From: Malurus cyaneus samueli
Taxonomy: Eukaryota; Chordata; Aves; Passeriformes; Maluridae
Assembly: GCA_009741485.1 (NCBI GenBank)
Contig: CM019237.1
Span: 48,115,195 to 48,179,194 of the forward strand
Direction: 5' to 3'
DNA: 64,000 nt
Shown here: positions 62,237-64,000 of the stretch, in pieces
Layout of the letters: each line of letters starts with the position of its first letter
Numbering within the stretch: position 1 is the stretch's first letter
Program-made: the position numbers and the translations under genes
The notes under the pieces: model-generated
Told to the model about the DNA's origin: nothing
The model's database searches: none
What the model saw: the letters and a program-made list of their open reading frames with translations, nothing else

Positions 62237-63478
62237 CAGGTAGAGGCACACTGCACAAGGAAAGGAAAACATAATCCCAAACCATTCTTCTGCCTTCTGT
62301 TTATATTTCCAGGGCTAATGCACTTATAGGAGTAAATTTGCCTGGGAAAGGCCCTGTTCTTGACTGGCCCCTTCTGTGTAGCAGCTGCCAAAGAGCCATG
62401 CAGTGAAAGATAGTCAGAACCCAAATTTGTCTCCTATTCCCAACCTCCAGGTGTCCTGTCTCTTGCACAGGCAGCCTAAACCTCTCAGTTCAGCCCTGCT
62501 TCAGCTAATGAGGGGGAACATGGGTGGAGAGGGAAGAGAGGGCACATGGCTCCTGCCACATTCAGGCAGGATGATCTGAACCTCTTCCCAACAGCTGAGA
62601 TCAGCCTGGGCAAAACAGCAGACTGTGTGAAGCCAAAGCCCAGGGCTCAAGTCTTGGATGAAAATACATTGTAAATATAACCATTCAGAGCTGCGGAGCA
62701 TCTGGTGTACTTGGGAAATGCCAAGGGCACTGCACAAAATCTCTGAGTGCAAGTATTGGAAAAAATTCAGGGGCATTAGCTGTGCTGTTAAAAAGGCAGG
62801 GAAAATTAGGTCAAGTAGAACTCCAGTTGGAGTGGGTGTCAAAGCCAGTATGGGCACTTGTGAGCTATGCTGTGCTGTGCTCCATGGTGGTTTCAATTGC
62901 CTTGTCAAAAGTGCAGCTGCATGCTTGCAATCCATTGAACCTCAACAGAGCAGGGCAGCATCCATAAAGGCACCATAGAATAGTCCTTTTCACGTGATTC
63001 TATAATCTACAGGATTATTATTAAATGTTCCTTCAAATGATCAGGACAAAGAAGAGTCACTCTATTGGCTTAATTATATTAAAATAAATATCTGAATGCA
63101 AGTGACCAGGTATCTCTAGTCTTTTCCACACAAACTTGAATCCAACACTTTTTTCAGGAGTACCCAATATAAGCTAAAAAAGGGTAGACTATTCCTACTA
63201 GCCTCACTGTAAGGTAGGCAAATGAGACAAAGATTGATTACATGATTTGACCAGGTCAACCTGCAGGCCTGTGACAGAGCTGAAAGCAATGCTCTCATCT
63301 CCTGAGTCTCACCTGATCCATCAACCCACAGCATCACAACGCACAAGGCAAAGTACTCATCTTGTTTAAGATACAATGACAGACCTCAGTCAAATGGCCA
63401 AATATGCTGCCTTGACAAATATTACATCTAAACTTAAAATGACAGAAATGTAGAAGAATATAAAAACTCGCGAGTAGA

Positions 63479-63567
63479 ATAAAAAATAAATAAAACAAAA
63501 AAAAAAGAAAACAAACAAACAAACAAAAAAAAAAACCAAAAAAAAACCCCAAACAAACAAAAAAAGG
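63479..63567. repeat. A-rich tract with (AAAC)n
   Basis: About 89 bases almost wholly of A with interspersed C: AAATAAATAAAAC, several AAAC units, then A runs with CC and CCCC. AATAAA motifs occur at its start, so it could be the tail of a retroposed transcript, but I recognise no gene sequence upstream. Simple low-complexity DNA is the safer reading. Confidence 0.85.
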
Positions 63568-64000
63568 AAGTTGCTTTAAAACCTAAAAGAAGGGAACCTA
63601 TTATTAAAAAGTATTCACTTTTGCACAAGGCTTACATTTTCCAATCACTGTTTCTCTCTGTACCTTCACATTCCTGATCAAGACTGGTTTCTCTTCATTT
63701 TTCTTCCCTTGCACTTGCATTTGTATAAATATTCCTCTCACCTGTGTTACATAAGAACTTATTTTAGCTCAACCAAGACCCTATGTCTGTTTTACTACCA
63801 TAAATCTGTTCTGATCAGAGAGACATTAATGAAACCTTCCTTTGGTTTATTTGGTTTTCTGTTCTTGCTGACAGGGTGCATGGAGCTACATGATAAACAT
63901 TTACAGCTGACATTAGAAAAGAAATGAGGACTGTAATAGAGTCTTGCTTTTTGTCTTTCACTCATATTTAAGACTGCAGCAAATATAATTCAGACTGCAG
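63568..64000. other. Unique non-coding sequence to window end
   Basis: No gene or repeat recognised. A 72-codon frame at 63709-63927 is unremarkable. Confidence 0.5.

Larger units (their letters stand above)
60581..63478. other. Unique non-coding sequence
   Basis: No supported gene. It holds the 31-base T run, a GA-rich patch at 62213-62236 and a possible minus-strand exon at 62063-62209 (see findings). A 144-codon minus frame (62501-62935) and an overlapping + frame have no recognisable domain. The 10-base palindrome ACTCGCGAGT at 63466-63475 is notable only because it carries two CpGs in CpG-poor DNA. Confidence 0.5.

Noticed and set aside
62501..62935. 144-codon minus-strand open frame
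   Set aside because: No recognisable domain, and a 106-codon frame overlaps it on the other strand.

Overview
The window looks like vertebrate nuclear DNA from a bird, most likely a neoavian and possibly a passerine. The evidence is the repeats: several CR1 retrotransposon tails, some carrying the diagnostic octamer-type 3' end, and one solo LTR of the avian ERVL type. The rest is AT-rich, CpG-poor, stop-dense single-copy sequence typical of avian intergenic or long-intron DNA. I found no protein-coding gene, tRNA, rRNA or CRISPR that I can support. The longest open frames (about 130-170 codons) are low-complexity, lie in repeats or GC-rich patches, or resemble no family I know.

Layout. 1-1436 is featureless apart from one perfect hairpin. 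1437-2371 is a sharply bounded GC/CpG-rich block with three evenly spaced CCAAT boxes and a TATA box on the + strand. It is most simply a solo LTR, or otherwise an isolated promoter. A 5'-truncated CR1 lies at 5675-6182 (+). A minus-strand ERVL-type solo LTR at 9135-9788 contains a nested CR1 3' end (9393-9466). Two CR1 pieces at 10485-11455 lie in permuted order, the 3' section ahead of the 5' section. 11456-24839 is mostly unique, with T-rich tracts and one conserved-looking AT-rich stretch. At 24840-24973 and 27261-27394 lie two arms of a 134-bp inverted repeat (about 95% identical, no gaps) around a 2.29-kb spacer; this is the most unusual structure in the window.

From 27.4 to 52.7 kb the sequence is again unique. 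It holds a palindromic SOX-type motif, a poly-A/poly-T pair, an enhancer-like stretch near 45.5 kb, a 79-bp purine tract able to form triplex or G-quadruplex, and an AT hairpin/repeat at 51.3 kb. A second permuted pair of CR1 pieces spans 52690-53310, with a perfect 25-bp tandem duplication at its junction. The last 10 kb contains an ancient MIR-type SINE (58640-58810, minus), a CR1 tail (60296-60580, minus), a 31-base T run and a terminal A-rich tract.

There is no gene team to describe. The functional hypotheses are regulatory (LTR promoter, AT-rich conserved-looking stretches, dyad motifs) plus two weak exon candidates (57564-57668 on + and 62063-62209 on -), both of which are predictions by eye. 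All repeat calls were made by recognising family sequence without alignment, so boundaries are good to roughly 10-30 bases.
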